64,000 bases of DNA from an uncultured bacterium (GTDB lineage Bacteria; Edwardsbacteria; AC1; EtOH8). Below are positions 51,532-60,048 of the stretch, one piece after another; positions within the stretch are counted from its first letter, which is position 1, and each line of letters opens with the position of its first letter. The position numbers were made by a program, and so were the translations under genes. The stretch lies in NCBI GenBank assembly GCA_937863685.1, contig CALMGM010000003.1, positions 1 to 64,000 of the forward strand, in the 5' to 3' direction. The notes below the pieces were generated by a model, which saw nothing but the letters and a program-made list of their open reading frames with translations, was not told where the DNA came from and did not search any database.

Positions 51532-52215
51532 ATGAAATGGCTGAATGACATTCTGGGCACCTACTACCAGCCCGACAAGGTCTTCGAGGGGATGAAGGAC
51601 CAGCCCCGCTGGCTGATCCCCCTGATCGTCAGCGTGGTCTTCACCCTGATAGTGACGGCCATCATCCTGCCCACCATAGTTATGCCGGAGCAGATAGCCA
51701 AGATCGGAAGCAACCCGGACATCCCGGCGGAGCAGGTGGAGGCCATCCAGGCCAAGATGAGCGGGCCGATACCCCTGATAGCCGGACTGGCCAGCAACAT
51801 GATCCTGATGCCGGCCGGTCTGCTGCTGGTGGGCCTGATCTTCTGGTGGATCTTCTCCATGCTGGGCCACAAGGCCAAATTCATCGAAATGTTCACCGTG
51901 GCGGTCTTCGGCTCGCTGATAAACATCCCCGGAGCCATCCTTAAGGTCCCGCTGATGTTCGTCAAGGAGACCGCCAAGGTCAGCACCTCACTGGGGCTGA
52001 TGCTGCCGGCCGAGATGGAGGAAGGCTTTCTGGTGCGGCTGCTGAACCATATCGACTTTTTCACCATCTGGTCGCTGGTGGTGATGGCCATCGGCTTCTC
52101 GGTCTTTTCCGGGGCGCCCCGCAAGAAGAGCTACTGGACGGTGTTCGCCTGCTGGGCGGCCTTCATCCTGATCCTGTCGGCGGTGGGCGGGTTGTTCAAA
52201 GTGGGGGTTCAGTGA
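51532..52215 (+). CDS. YIP1 family membrane protein
   Basis: A 227-residue protein with about five membrane helices and the Yip1 layout: an N-terminal amphipathic stretch with YYQPDKVFEGMKDQPRWLIPL, then hydrophobic segments (LIVSVVFTLIVTAIILPTIV, LIAGLASNMILMPAGLLLVG). Bacterial YIP1 proteins are of unknown function. GAGGAGGG precedes the ATG. It ends just before the SRP RNA promoter. Confidence 0.85.
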   Translation: MKWLNDILGTYYQPDKVFEGMKDQPRWLIPLIVSVVFTLIVTAIILPTIVMPEQIAKIGSNPDIPAEQVEAIQAKMSGPIPLIAGLASNMILMPAGLLLVGLIFWWIFSMLGHKAKFIEMFTVAVFGSLINIPGAILKVPLMFVKETAKVSTSLGLMLPAEMEEGFLVRLLNHIDFFTIWSLVVMAIGFSVFSGAPRKKSYWTVFACWAAFILILSAVGGLFKVGVQ

Positions 52216-52231
52216 CGGACAGGGCCAATCG

Positions 52232-52260
52232 TTGACAAATCACCGCCGCTCTGATAAAAT
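52232..52260 (+). promoter_or_regulatory. Predicted promoter of the SRP RNA gene
   Basis: TTGACA (52232-52237), 17 bases, TAAAAT (52255-52260). The predicted RNA 5' end at 52268 is 8 bases after the -10 box, a normal start distance. This fixes TAAAAT as a working -10 in this organism. Confidence 0.8.
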
Positions 52261-52267
52261 TGAATAT

Positions 52268-52366
<99 letters not shown>

Positions 52367-52372
52367 TTCTTA

Positions 52373-52720
52373 TTTATTTCAAAATGCAAAAATATAATTA
52401 CCGGCGTCATCCTGGGTTTCCATCATAGATGCCACTCGAAGGGTCAATGTCATCCTGAAATGACTGGAGCGCTTTTCTTTTGAAGGATCTCTGAGATTCT
52501 TCAAGGGTATGGCGGGATGCCGAAATCAGAATGACGAAAAATCGCGATAATAACCATTGCTAGTTTTCAAATGGCTTCGTTGTCATGCCCATGAAACTTG
52601 TCCTCGACACAGATCGGGGAATGGGCATCCAGGCCTGGATTCCCGCCTACGCGAGAATGACAAATGGAGCAATTCGCTCGATACAGTAAAAATAAAATAA
52701 TTAAAAAGATTGTCTAAAAA
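52373..52720. repeat. Gene-free repeat region before dnaX
   Basis: The 348 bases hold an AT-rich TTATTTCAAAATGCAAAAATAT unit (about 52374), a GTCATCCTG...CAGAATGACG element (52406-52536) with inner GAAGGATCT/AGATTCTTC, and a TGTCATGCCC...GAGAATGACA element (52581-52662). No gene or clear promoter for dnaX is visible. Confidence 0.7.
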
Positions 52721-54367
52721 ATGTCTTACCTTGTTTTAGCCCGCAAATGGCGGCCCCAGAACTTCGAGGAGATCGTGGGCCAGGAGCACGTCACCACCAC
52801 CCTGCGCAATGCCATCCGCACCAAGCGCACCGCCCACGCCTACATCTTTGCCGGGGCCCGGGGGGTGGGCAAGACCACCACCGCCCGGATCCTGGCCAAG
52901 GCCCTCAATTGCGCCGAGGGGCCCACCGAGACGCCCTGCAACCAGTGCACCTCCTGCCTGGAGATCACCGGCTCGCGCAGCATGGACGTGCTGGAGATCG
53001 ACGGCGCCTCCAACCGGGGCATCGACCAGATAAGGGACCTGCGGGAGAACGTCAAATACACCCCCACCCAGGGCAAATACAAGATCTACATCATCGACGA
53101 GGTCCACATGCTGACCAAGGAGGCCTTCAACGCCCTGCTGAAGACCCTGGAGGAGCCGCCGGCCCATGTGGTGTTCGTCTTCGCCACCACCGAGGTCCAC
53201 AAGGTGCCCATCACCATCCTGTCCCGCTGCCAGCGTTTCGATTTCCGGCGCATCCAGCTGAACGAGATCGTGGCCCATCTCAAAAAGATGCTGTCCGGCG
53301 AAGCGGTCAAGGCCGATGACGAGTGCCTGTATATCGTGGCCAAGAAGGCCGAGGGGTCCATGCGCGATTCCATCAGCCTGCTGGACCAGCTGATCGCCTT
53401 CAGCGGCAACGATATCAAGGCCGAGGACGCCCGGCAGGTGCTGGGTCTGGTGGACGAGGAGATGTATTTCAAGACCCTGGAGCTGGTGAGGGCCCATGAC
53501 AAGCCGGGCATCCTGTCGCTGGTCGACCAGGTGGCCGACGGCGGCTACGACCTCCAGGAGTTCATCCTGGGATGGCTGGCCCACCTGCGCAAGCTACTGC
53601 TGATAGCGGCCGGTTCCGGCAAGACCGCGGCCGGGGAGATGACCCCCGAGGAGCAGGAGAAATACACCAAACAGGCCAAAGGCCTGGACGACCGGGATAT
53701 ATTGCGGATGGTCAACGTCCTGATAGACGCCGAGACCACCATGAAACGCAGTTCCCAGGCCCGCCTGATCCTGGAGATGGCCGCCTTAAGGCTGTGCAAT
53801 CTTGATTCCACCGTTCGGCTGGAGGAAGTGATAAAACTGCTGGACCAGGGCGGGGACGACCCGGAGAATGGGGAGCAGCCGGCCCCGGCCTTCAAGCCGG
53901 CCAAACCGGCCAAGCTGGAGGTCAGCCCGGTAAAGGAAGAACCGGCTGAATATGCTGTTCCAGAGCAACCGGTGAGCCGGGATTTTGAATTCCTTTGGCA
54001 GCAGCTGATAACAGCGGTTCAGGAGCGGCATATGACCGCCGGCACCTGCCTGGCCTCGGCCCGTCCGGTGGGGGTCAGCGACGGCAGTCTTATTTTAAGC
54101 TTCGGCCCGCAGGCCAACTTCCACAAAAAATCGCTGGAGGACAAGAGCTATCAGGAGCTGATCCAGGAGGAGACATTTAAATTATGGGGCCAGAAGCTCA
54201 AGGTGATCTGCCAGACTGAAAAGGCCCCGGCCTCCCAGACGCCGCAGGTCAAAGAGGCCCCCCAGCGCCTGAGCCGGCAGGATGAGATAGACCGCCGAAA
54301 ATCCGAAGTGATGCAGTCGCCCCAGCTGAAAAGCTTCATGGATGCGGTGGATGGCGAGGTGGTGTAG
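52721..54367 (+). CDS. dnaX: DNA polymerase III subunits gamma/tau
   Basis: A 548-residue clamp-loader ATPase. Walker A is GARGVGKTTTARIL near residue 45. The four zinc cysteines are in LNCAEGPTETPCNQCTSC. Walker B is IIDEVHMLTKEAFNALLKTLEEPP, and the sensor is LSRCQRFDFRRI. The C-terminal 140 residues are Pro/Lys-rich followed by a tau-like domain. It begins MSYLVLARKWRPQNFEEIVGQ. It loads the sliding clamp. No obvious frameshift site for a short gamma form was noticed. Confidence 0.95.
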   Translation: MSYLVLARKWRPQNFEEIVGQEHVTTTLRNAIRTKRTAHAYIFAGARGVGKTTTARILAKALNCAEGPTETPCNQCTSCLEITGSRSMDVLEIDGASNRGIDQIRDLRENVKYTPTQGKYKIYIIDEVHMLTKEAFNALLKTLEEPPAHVVFVFATTEVHKVPITILSRCQRFDFRRIQLNEIVAHLKKMLSGEAVKADDECLYIVAKKAEGSMRDSISLLDQLIAFSGNDIKAEDARQVLGLVDEEMYFKTLELVRAHDKPGILSLVDQVADGGYDLQEFILGWLAHLRKLLLIAAGSGKTAAGEMTPEEQEKYTKQAKGLDDRDILRMVNVLIDAETTMKRSSQARLILEMAALRLCNLDSTVRLEEVIKLLDQGGDDPENGEQPAPAFKPAKPAKLEVSPVKEEPAEYAVPEQPVSRDFEFLWQQLITAVQERHMTAGTCLASARPVGVSDGSLILSFGPQANFHKKSLEDKSYQELIQEETFKLWGQKLKVICQTEKAPASQTPQVKEAPQRLSRQDEIDRRKSEVMQSPQLKSFMDAVDGEVV

Positions 54368-54390
54368 GGTTTAAAAAGTAAGGCCTGGGG

Positions 54391-54476
54391 TGTCATACCT
54401 GCACTTCATTGCTTTCAGTATAAACTCCGGCAGGTATCCAGGGGCTTGCTGGATTCCCATTTACATGGGAATGACA
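54391..54476. repeat. Palindromic repeat between dnaX and ybaB
   Basis: TGTCATACCTGC...GGATTCCCATTTACATGGGAATGACA, a diverged member of the TGTCATTCCCGC family with two inner hairpins. Confidence 0.65.
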
Positions 54477-54507
54477 ATATTGTCTTGAAATTATAAAAGG
54501 AGGCACG

Positions 54508-54822
54508 ATGGCCAAGGGAATGGGGGATATTTTAAAGCAGGCCCAGATGATGCAATCCAAGATGGAAACCATCCAGAAGGAACTGGCCAACAAAAGGGTG
54601 GAGGCCTCGGTGGGCGGGGGCATGGTCAAGGTGACGGCCGACGGCCAGCAGAATATCCTGGACATCAAGATCTCCCCGGAGATCATCAAGCCCGAAGAGG
54701 CCGACATGCTGCAGGACCTGGTCCTGAGCGGGGTGCAGGAGGCCACAAAAATGTCCCGCGACCTGGCGGCCAAGGAGATGTCGGCCCTGACCGGCGGCAT
54801 GAGCCTCCCGGGGATGTTTTAA
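54508..54822 (+). CDS. YbaB/EbfC family nucleoid-associated protein
   Basis: A 104-residue YbaB/EbfC protein. It has KQAQMMQSKMETIQKELANKRVEASVGGGMVKVTADGQQ and a C-terminal helix rich in Met and Gly. The dimer binds DNA as tweezers. The dnaX-ybaB-recR order is strongly conserved in bacteria. AAAAGGAGG precedes the ATG. Confidence 0.94.
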   Translation: MAKGMGDILKQAQMMQSKMETIQKELANKRVEASVGGGMVKVTADGQQNILDIKISPEIIKPEEADMLQDLVLSGVQEATKMSRDLAAKEMSALTGGMSLPGMF

Positions 54823-54837
54823 ACCTCTCCCTTTCAT

Positions 54838-54857
54838 CCCTCCCCTCGAGGGGAGGG
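54838..54857. repeat. Palindrome CCCTCCCCTCGAGGGGAGGG
   Basis: A perfect 20-base palindrome between ybaB and recR, identical to the core at 49839-49858. Confidence 0.8.
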
Positions 54858-54880
54858 ACACGGGTGGGGAAGAAAGGATT

Positions 54881-55480
54881 ATGCATTACGGATCGGAAAT
54901 ACTGGCCCGCACCATAGACGAGTTGATGAAGCTTCCCGGCATCGGGCGGAAGACCGCCCAGCGCCTGGCCTTCTATCTGCTGAAGTCCAGCCAGGAGGAC
55001 GCGGTGGCCCTGGCCAATGCCATCGTGGAACTGAAAGAGAAGGTGCACTTCTGCGCCCAGTGCTACAACGCCTCGGAGCAGGAGCTGTGCTCCGTCTGCC
55101 GGGACGCCAAGCGGGAGCCGGCCCTGATCTGCGTGGTGGAGGAGACCAACGACCTGCTGGCCATCGAGAGGACCTCGGAATTCCGGGGGCTGTACCACGT
55201 CCTGCAGGGGCACCTGTCGCCGCTGGACGGCATCGGGCCGGACGACCTGCGGATACGGGAGCTGATGCAGCGGCTGGAGAGGACCGAGGTCAGGGAGATG
55301 ATCATCGCCACCAATCCCAATGCCGAGGGCGAGGCAACCGCGCTGTATCTGATGAAGCTGGTCAAGCCGCTGGGGATCAAGGTGACCCGGATCGCCCGGG
55401 GGCTGCCGGTGGGCAGCGACCTGGAGTTCTCCGACGAGGTCACTTTAAGCCGGGCCCTGCAGGGAAGACAGGAGATGTGA
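54881..55480 (+). CDS. recR: Recombination protein RecR
   Basis: A 199-residue RecR. It has a helix-hairpin-helix (LPGIGRKTAQRLAFYLL), a C4 zinc finger (CAQCYNASEQELCSVC), and a Toprim domain with ICVVEETNDLLAIERT and EMIIATNPNAEGEATALYL. It loads RecA in the RecFOR gap-repair route. A hairpin follows the stop. Confidence 0.96.
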   Translation: MHYGSEILARTIDELMKLPGIGRKTAQRLAFYLLKSSQEDAVALANAIVELKEKVHFCAQCYNASEQELCSVCRDAKREPALICVVEETNDLLAIERTSEFRGLYHVLQGHLSPLDGIGPDDLRIRELMQRLERTEVREMIIATNPNAEGEATALYLMKLVKPLGIKVTRIARGLPVGSDLEFSDEVTLSRALQGRQEM

Positions 55481-55485
55481 GAGGA

Positions 55486-55520
55486 TTATTAAGCGACCAC
55501 CAGGTCGCTTAATAAATTAA
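55486..55520. terminator. Bidirectional terminator-like hairpin after recR
   Basis: A 13-bp stem (TTATTAAGCGACC with GGTCGCTTAATAA) closes the loop ACCA. A/T runs on both sides allow termination in both directions. Confidence 0.7.
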
Positions 55521-55541
55521 TATCAACAAAATGGTTATAAA

Positions 55542-56495
55542 ATGAAGATCAAAAATGGCTGGATTATAATAATTTTATTTATATTCCAAACCAATAGCTT
55601 TGCCGAAGGTGTATCTTTTAATATTCAGTTAGATAAAGACACATATTACCCGAAGGAACCAATTTATGTTAAATGGTCTGTAGTTAATGATGGGGATGAG
55701 GTTCTGCGGTTTTTGGAACTGGGCCCTACTTATGGCAATATGGAATATATGCTATTCGTTGAAAACGGTTCGATTATTGAGCAAAGTGGGCAGGTGCTTA
55801 CTGATTACGGATGCCTGGAAATGTGGCATGGCGCTATACCCGTCGGGGATTCCTTAACAAACGATTATAATGCCGAGGATCAAAATTTAATATATAAGTA
55901 TAAAAATCTTAAAGAGGGCAAATATTCTTTTAAGGCGGTTATACAAAAGAATGCTCTTATAGGACAGCCGCAAATAATTTCAAATGTTGTTAATTTTGTC
56001 ATTGTAAAACCAGAAGATCCTCAAGGGAGTGGATACGATGATTATATTAATATTATGACCAGCGGTTTAAAATCCAAAGAACTAGCATGCGCTTTTGAGA
56101 GTTTTATCGCCAAATATTCAAAGAGTGTTTATACCCAGGAAATTATTTTGAGACTAATTGCTAAGTACCGTACAACATTAAATGATAAAGCTAATTCGGA
56201 AAAATGGGAAGAGATATTATTTGATCAATATTCTGACAGTCCTTGGACGGCAAGTTATTTGGCTGAATTATTATCCTATTATGAAAACAATGCTGATTCC
56301 AAAGAGCGTAAACGATTGAATACGATAATAAATAAGGTTATTGATAAATATCCTGCGTCTAAGACTGGCGTTCTGGCAAAAGCTGCAATGGAGCGTAAAA
56401 AAAGAACCGGCAAATTCACCGGCTTCGGAGCTTGGCCATGGGTGCCGGTACCGCTAAATGAAAGAATTAAAGGGGTTAAATACCGAGAAAAATAA
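55542..56495 (+). CDS. Secreted protein of unknown function
   Basis: A 317-residue protein with a signal peptide (IIIILFIFQTNSFAEG, cleavage near residue 22). Residues 25-150 are beta-rich and Ig-like (FNIQLDKDTYYPKEPIYVKW). Residues 170-290 are helical and TPR-like (ELACAFESFIAKYSKSVYTQEI, WTASYLAELLSYYENNADS). It is much more AT-rich than recR and the GT9 genes on either side, so horizontal origin is likely. No family recognised. Confidence 0.65.
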   Translation: MKIKNGWIIIILFIFQTNSFAEGVSFNIQLDKDTYYPKEPIYVKWSVVNDGDEVLRFLELGPTYGNMEYMLFVENGSIIEQSGQVLTDYGCLEMWHGAIPVGDSLTNDYNAEDQNLIYKYKNLKEGKYSFKAVIQKNALIGQPQIISNVVNFVIVKPEDPQGSGYDDYINIMTSGLKSKELACAFESFIAKYSKSVYTQEIILRLIAKYRTTLNDKANSEKWEEILFDQYSDSPWTASYLAELLSYYENNADSKERKRLNTIINKVIDKYPASKTGVLAKAAMERKKRTGKFTGFGAWPWVPVPLNERIKGVKYREK

Positions 56496-56555
56496 TAAAA
56501 TAGATAGTTGAGTGATAGCGCAGTTTCAAAACAAAACCCAATCAGTCATTTAAAG

Positions 56556-56580
56556 CGGCCCCGGTGGGCCGTTTTTTTAT
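56556..56580 (+). terminator. Intrinsic terminator
   Basis: CGGCCC pairs with GGGCCG around CGGT and is followed by seven T's. It ends the transcript of the preceding secreted-protein gene. Confidence 0.85.
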
Positions 56581-56630
56581 TTTAGCATTGATACTTCATT
56601 CTCAGACAGAATATTTAACAACTAAGGAGT

Positions 56631-56748
56631 GGTCATCGCGAGATGCCCTTATATTTTGCATGCGAAGCGATCCCCTCCGGACTTGTAAATGGAAAGCCGG
56701 TGGGGGATTGCTTCGTTGGCATTGCATTAAGCCGGTCCCGCCATGACC
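56631..56748. repeat. Palindromic repeat, GTCATTGCGAG family (diverged)
   Basis: GGTCATCGCGAG...GCGAAGCGATCCCC and GGGGGATTGCTTCG...CCATGACC form nested arms. It is a relative of the element at 22958-23048 and occupies most of the gene-free 56581-56815 stretch. Confidence 0.7.
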
Positions 56749-56815
56749 AAAGGAATAAAAAAAGACCTGGTACATAAAGAATGAATCTTTGAAGTTCATA
56801 ACATGCATATTTCTG

Positions 56816-56843
56816 TTGCAATTTCCCTTTATTTTGTTATAAT
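56816..56843 (+). promoter_or_regulatory. Predicted promoter of the first GT9 gene
   Basis: TTGCAA (56816-56821), 16 bases, TATAAT (56838-56843). The GT9 start codon lies 54 bases after the -10 box. Confidence 0.6.
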
Positions 56844-56897
56844 AAAACACTAAGGTCCAGAATTGTAATATATTAACCCACTTATAGGTTACGAAAA

Positions 56898-58022
56898 TTG
56901 AATCCTACCATCGACTGCAAGGATTTTAACGGCTACAAGCCCTGCCGGCCGGGCTGGCTGTGCCAGACCTGCCAGGAGCAGAAGCCCCGCGGCAAAAAGA
57001 TACTGATCATCAACCTGGACGCCCTGGGCGCGGTGCTGATGACCACCGCCCTGCTGCCGGCCATCAAGCGCCAGGACCCCCGGAGCACCGTCCACTGGGT
57101 GACCCTGCCGATGGCCATTCCCCTGCTGCAGAACAACCCCTACATCGACAAGATCTGGCCCTACGACTTCGAGACCGTCAGCATCCTGCAGGCCATCGAA
57201 TATGACAAGATCTATTCCATCGACAAGGCCTACCGCTCGGACGCCCTGGCCATGCTGGTCCGGGCCGAGGAGAAACTGGGCTTCGCCCTGGATCAGAACG
57301 GGGCCATCACCCATTTCAACCCCGAGGCCGAATACGCCTACCGGCTGGGCATCGACGACGACCTGAAGTTCAAGAAGAACCAGGTGACCGGGATACAATT
57401 CCTGGCCCAGGCCATGGCGCTAGATTACCAGGGCGAGGACTACGTGCTGGAGCTGACCCCGGAGGAGAAGGCCTGGGCCGCGGCCTACCGCCGGAACAAC
57501 GGGATCGAGAAGAACGAAGTGGTCATCGGCTTCAACACCGGGTGCTCCGACCTGTTTCCCAACAAGAAGATGACCATCGAACAGCACCTGGAGCTGATCG
57601 GCCGGATCCAGAACGAACTGCCCAATGCCCGGATAATGCTGCTGGGGGGGAAGGCCGAGAGCCAGCGCAACAAGGAGATCAAGGACCGGGCCGGGGCCTT
57701 CATCATCAACAGCCCCACCGACGAGGGCATACGCCGGGGCATGGTCTACGTCGATGCCTGCGATCTTATCATCACCGGAGACACCTCGGCCATGCACATG
57801 GCCATCGCCCTGAAGAAGTATGTGGTGGTGTGGTTCGGGCTGTCCTGCGCCAGCGAGATCGAGCTGTTCGGGCGGGGAGAGCGGATCGTTCCCGACCTGG
57901 ACTGCAGCCCCTGCTGGAAGAAATCATGCGACAGCCTGGAGTGCATCAAAAAGCTGGATACGGAGGCCATATTCAAGTCGGCCAAGAAGGGATACAACTA
58001 CCTAAAACAGTCCAAGATTTAA
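56898..58022 (+). CDS. Glycosyltransferase family 9 (heptosyltransferase-like), Cys-rich N-terminus
   Basis: A 374-residue GT9 enzyme starting at TTG. The N-terminus has an unusual Cys cluster (DCKDFNGYKPCRPGWLCQTC) before the GT9 start KKILIINLDALGAVLMTTALLPAIK. The ADP-sugar site includes DLIITGDTSAMHMAIALKKYVVVWFG. Another cluster, LDCSPCWKKSCDSLECIKKLD, is near the C-terminus, so the two may bind a metal together. GT9 enzymes build lipopolysaccharide core. No clear Shine-Dalgarno precedes TTG. Confidence 0.85.
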   Translation: MNPTIDCKDFNGYKPCRPGWLCQTCQEQKPRGKKILIINLDALGAVLMTTALLPAIKRQDPRSTVHWVTLPMAIPLLQNNPYIDKIWPYDFETVSILQAIEYDKIYSIDKAYRSDALAMLVRAEEKLGFALDQNGAITHFNPEAEYAYRLGIDDDLKFKKNQVTGIQFLAQAMALDYQGEDYVLELTPEEKAWAAAYRRNNGIEKNEVVIGFNTGCSDLFPNKKMTIEQHLELIGRIQNELPNARIMLLGGKAESQRNKEIKDRAGAFIINSPTDEGIRRGMVYVDACDLIITGDTSAMHMAIALKKYVVVWFGLSCASEIELFGRGERIVPDLDCSPCWKKSCDSLECIKKLDTEAIFKSAKKGYNYLKQSKI

Positions 58023-58041
58023 GATCTAAACATTATCACTC

Positions 58042-58138
58042 CGTCATCCTAAACCTGGCTTATATTTTCCTGGTGAAGGATCTGTTTCCAAAGAGGATTC
58101 TTCAGGGGCAAGGCAGATCGGTAGAATTCAGAATGACG
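58042..58138. repeat. GTCATCCTGA-type repeat overlapping a gene start
   Basis: CGTCATCCTAAACCTGG...GTGAAGGATCTGTTTCC...GATTCTTCAGGGG...CAGAATGACG, with terminal CGTCAT/ATGACG. It is a relative of 52406-52536. Its right end supplies the ATG of the second GT9 gene. Confidence 0.7.
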
Positions 58139-59218
58139 AAAGTAATTTATAATATCACTGATTTGTCTGATAAAACATATAAAAACATACTGCTGGTAAG
58201 GACCGATAGGATCGGAGATGTTATTCTGTCGCTGCCCGCCGCCGCTCTTTTAAAGGATCTGTATCCCGGCTGCCGGATCACCTTTCTGGCCCGGGAATAC
58301 ACCGCCCCGCTGATCGCATTATCAAAGCAGGTCGATGCAGTGATCAATGATGATCCAGCCTTAAGCGCCCGGGCGCTGGCCAAAATCATAAAGACGCATG
58401 ATTTCGACCTGGCCGTATTGCTGCATCCCACCGGACGGCTGGCCTGGGCCCTGTGGCTGGCCGGGATACCGGCCAGGATCGGCACGGCCTACCGGTCTTA
58501 CAGCCTGCTGTTCAACCGCCGGGTGAAACAGCACCGCAAGTTCAGCCTGAAGCACGAGCTGGAGCACAATCTGGACCTGGTGAGATCCGGGCTGGGCCTG
58601 CCTTCTGGCGAGGGCAAGGAATATCAGCCGGAGATATCCATCCCGCCGGAGTTGAAAGAACAGACCGCCAGGAAACTGTCCGGCATCATTGACACCAATC
58701 AGCCGTTCATGGTCATCCATCCCGGCAGCGGGGGGTCGGCCAGGGATTGGCCGATCCAAAAATTTGCCGAGCTTATTGATAAAATTATAATTTCAAATCT
58801 CAAATCTCAAATTTCAAATATAGTCGTCACCCTGGGGCCGGGGGAAGAACATTTAAAAGAAAAGCTCCGAGCTCATCTAAAAACCCAACCGGCCTGGGTG
58901 TCCGGCCTCAGCCTGCCGGAGCTGGCGGCCTTCCTGTCGCAGGCAAAATTGATGGTATCCAACAGCACCGGGCCGCTGCACATAGCCACGGCAGTTAAGA
59001 CCAAAGTGATAGGTCTTTACTGCCCCATGATCCCCTGCCATCCCAAACGCTGGGGGCCTTATGGGCCGGGTCATATGACCATTGTGCCCAATGTCAGCTT
59101 ATGCCGTCAATGCATCGGCCCAAAATGTCCTGAATACGATTGTATGGCCAAGATCATGGTGGATGAGGTCTATTCGAAAACAAACCAGGCATTAACCGAA
59201 AACAATAATAGAGAATAA
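58133..59218 (+). CDS. Glycosyltransferase family 9 (heptosyltransferase-like)
   Basis: A 361-residue GT9 enzyme. The first in-frame ATG after the repeat gives MTKVIYNITDLSDKTYKNILLVRTDRIGDVILSLP, the family start being ILLVRTDRIGDVILSLP. The sugar-nucleotide site is VSNSTGPLHIATAVKTKVIGLYCP. The start codon is the end of a dispersed repeat and has no Shine-Dalgarno; a TTG at 58159 is an alternative. Residues about 219-231 (IIISNLKSQISNI) are an AT-rich repeat inserted in frame. It follows another GT9 gene and probably acts in the same glycan. Confidence 0.85.
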   Translation: MTKVIYNITDLSDKTYKNILLVRTDRIGDVILSLPAAALLKDLYPGCRITFLAREYTAPLIALSKQVDAVINDDPALSARALAKIIKTHDFDLAVLLHPTGRLAWALWLAGIPARIGTAYRSYSLLFNRRVKQHRKFSLKHELEHNLDLVRSGLGLPSGEGKEYQPEISIPPELKEQTARKLSGIIDTNQPFMVIHPGSGGSARDWPIQKFAELIDKIIISNLKSQISNIVVTLGPGEEHLKEKLRAHLKTQPAWVSGLSLPELAAFLSQAKLMVSNSTGPLHIATAVKTKVIGLYCPMIPCHPKRWGPYGPGHMTIVPNVSLCRQCIGPKCPEYDCMAKIMVDEVYSKTNQALTENNNRE

Positions 59219-59227
59219 ACGTAAATT

Positions 59228-60028
59228 ATGAGATCATCAAAAGGCATTTGCACGTTGTTTTGTTTGATAACGGTCCTGGGATTGTCAAATATCGCCCGGG
59301 CAGGGACCCCGGCGGATACCCTGAGATCCACCATCTCCGGGAAAAAACTGAAGCGCGGCGAGAAGATGACCTATTCCATCGAATGGAAGGGAGCGGGCAT
59401 AACCTTCATCAAGGCCGGCACCTCGTTCATGCGGGTGGACAGCGAGCTGACCTGGGCCCGGGACCGGAGGGCCTATCACATCGTCAACGAGACCTGGTCC
59501 AACCCCACTTTCTCCTTCTTCTACAAGGTCCATGACCGGATCGAATCCTTCGTTGATCACGAAAAGCTGTATTCCCTGCGTTACCAGAAAATGCTCAACG
59601 AGGGCGGTTATCACCATCAGGAATCGGTGGAATTCGACCAGGAGAAGGGAAAGGCCGTTTACAGCACCGGCCAGGAGGTCGATCTGTTCCCGGAGGCCAA
59701 GGATATCCTGATCTCCCTCTACTGGGCCCGGCTGTTCCCGCTGGAGGTGGGCAAGTCCATCTACATAGACAACCATACCGACAAGAAGAACTATCCCCTG
59801 GAGGTCAAGGTCTACAAAAAGGAGAAGATCAAGACCATCTTCGGCAAGGTGGAGTGCCTGTTGGTGGAACCGGTCTTAAGGACCCCGGGGCTGTTCGATA
59901 ACAAGGGCCGGCTGCTGGTGTGGCTGACCAACGACGAGCGGAGGATCCCGGTGCTAATGAAGAGCAAGATCCTGATCGGCTCCATCAACGCGGTGCTCAA
60001 GGAATACAGCCCCGGCATCAAGGAATAA
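59228..60028 (+). CDS. DUF3108 family exported protein
   Basis: A 266-residue protein with a signal peptide (LITVLGLSNIARAG, to about residue 26) and a DUF3108-type beta-rich body: GEKMTYSIEWKGAGITFIKAGT, HDRIESFVDHEKLYSLRYQK, PLEVGKSIYIDNHTDKKNYPL and WLTNDERRIPVLMKSKILIGSI. DUF3108 proteins are periplasmic and of unknown role. It follows the GT9 gene by 9 bases. Confidence 0.85.
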   Translation: MRSSKGICTLFCLITVLGLSNIARAGTPADTLRSTISGKKLKRGEKMTYSIEWKGAGITFIKAGTSFMRVDSELTWARDRRAYHIVNETWSNPTFSFFYKVHDRIESFVDHEKLYSLRYQKMLNEGGYHHQESVEFDQEKGKAVYSTGQEVDLFPEAKDILISLYWARLFPLEVGKSIYIDNHTDKKNYPLEVKVYKKEKIKTIFGKVECLLVEPVLRTPGLFDNKGRLLVWLTNDERRIPVLMKSKILIGSINAVLKEYSPGIKE

Positions 60029-60048
60029 ATAAAAGATATAGGAACAAT

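Noticed and set aside
57542-58132. N-terminal extension of the second GT9 gene back to 57542
   Set aside because: The extension lies out of frame inside the first GT9 gene and has no homology; GT9 homology starts near 58170.
59920-60048. Upstream extension of the conserved unknown gene at 60049
   Set aside because: It overlaps the DUF3108 gene in another frame; the ATG at 60049 follows the DUF3108 stop cleanly.
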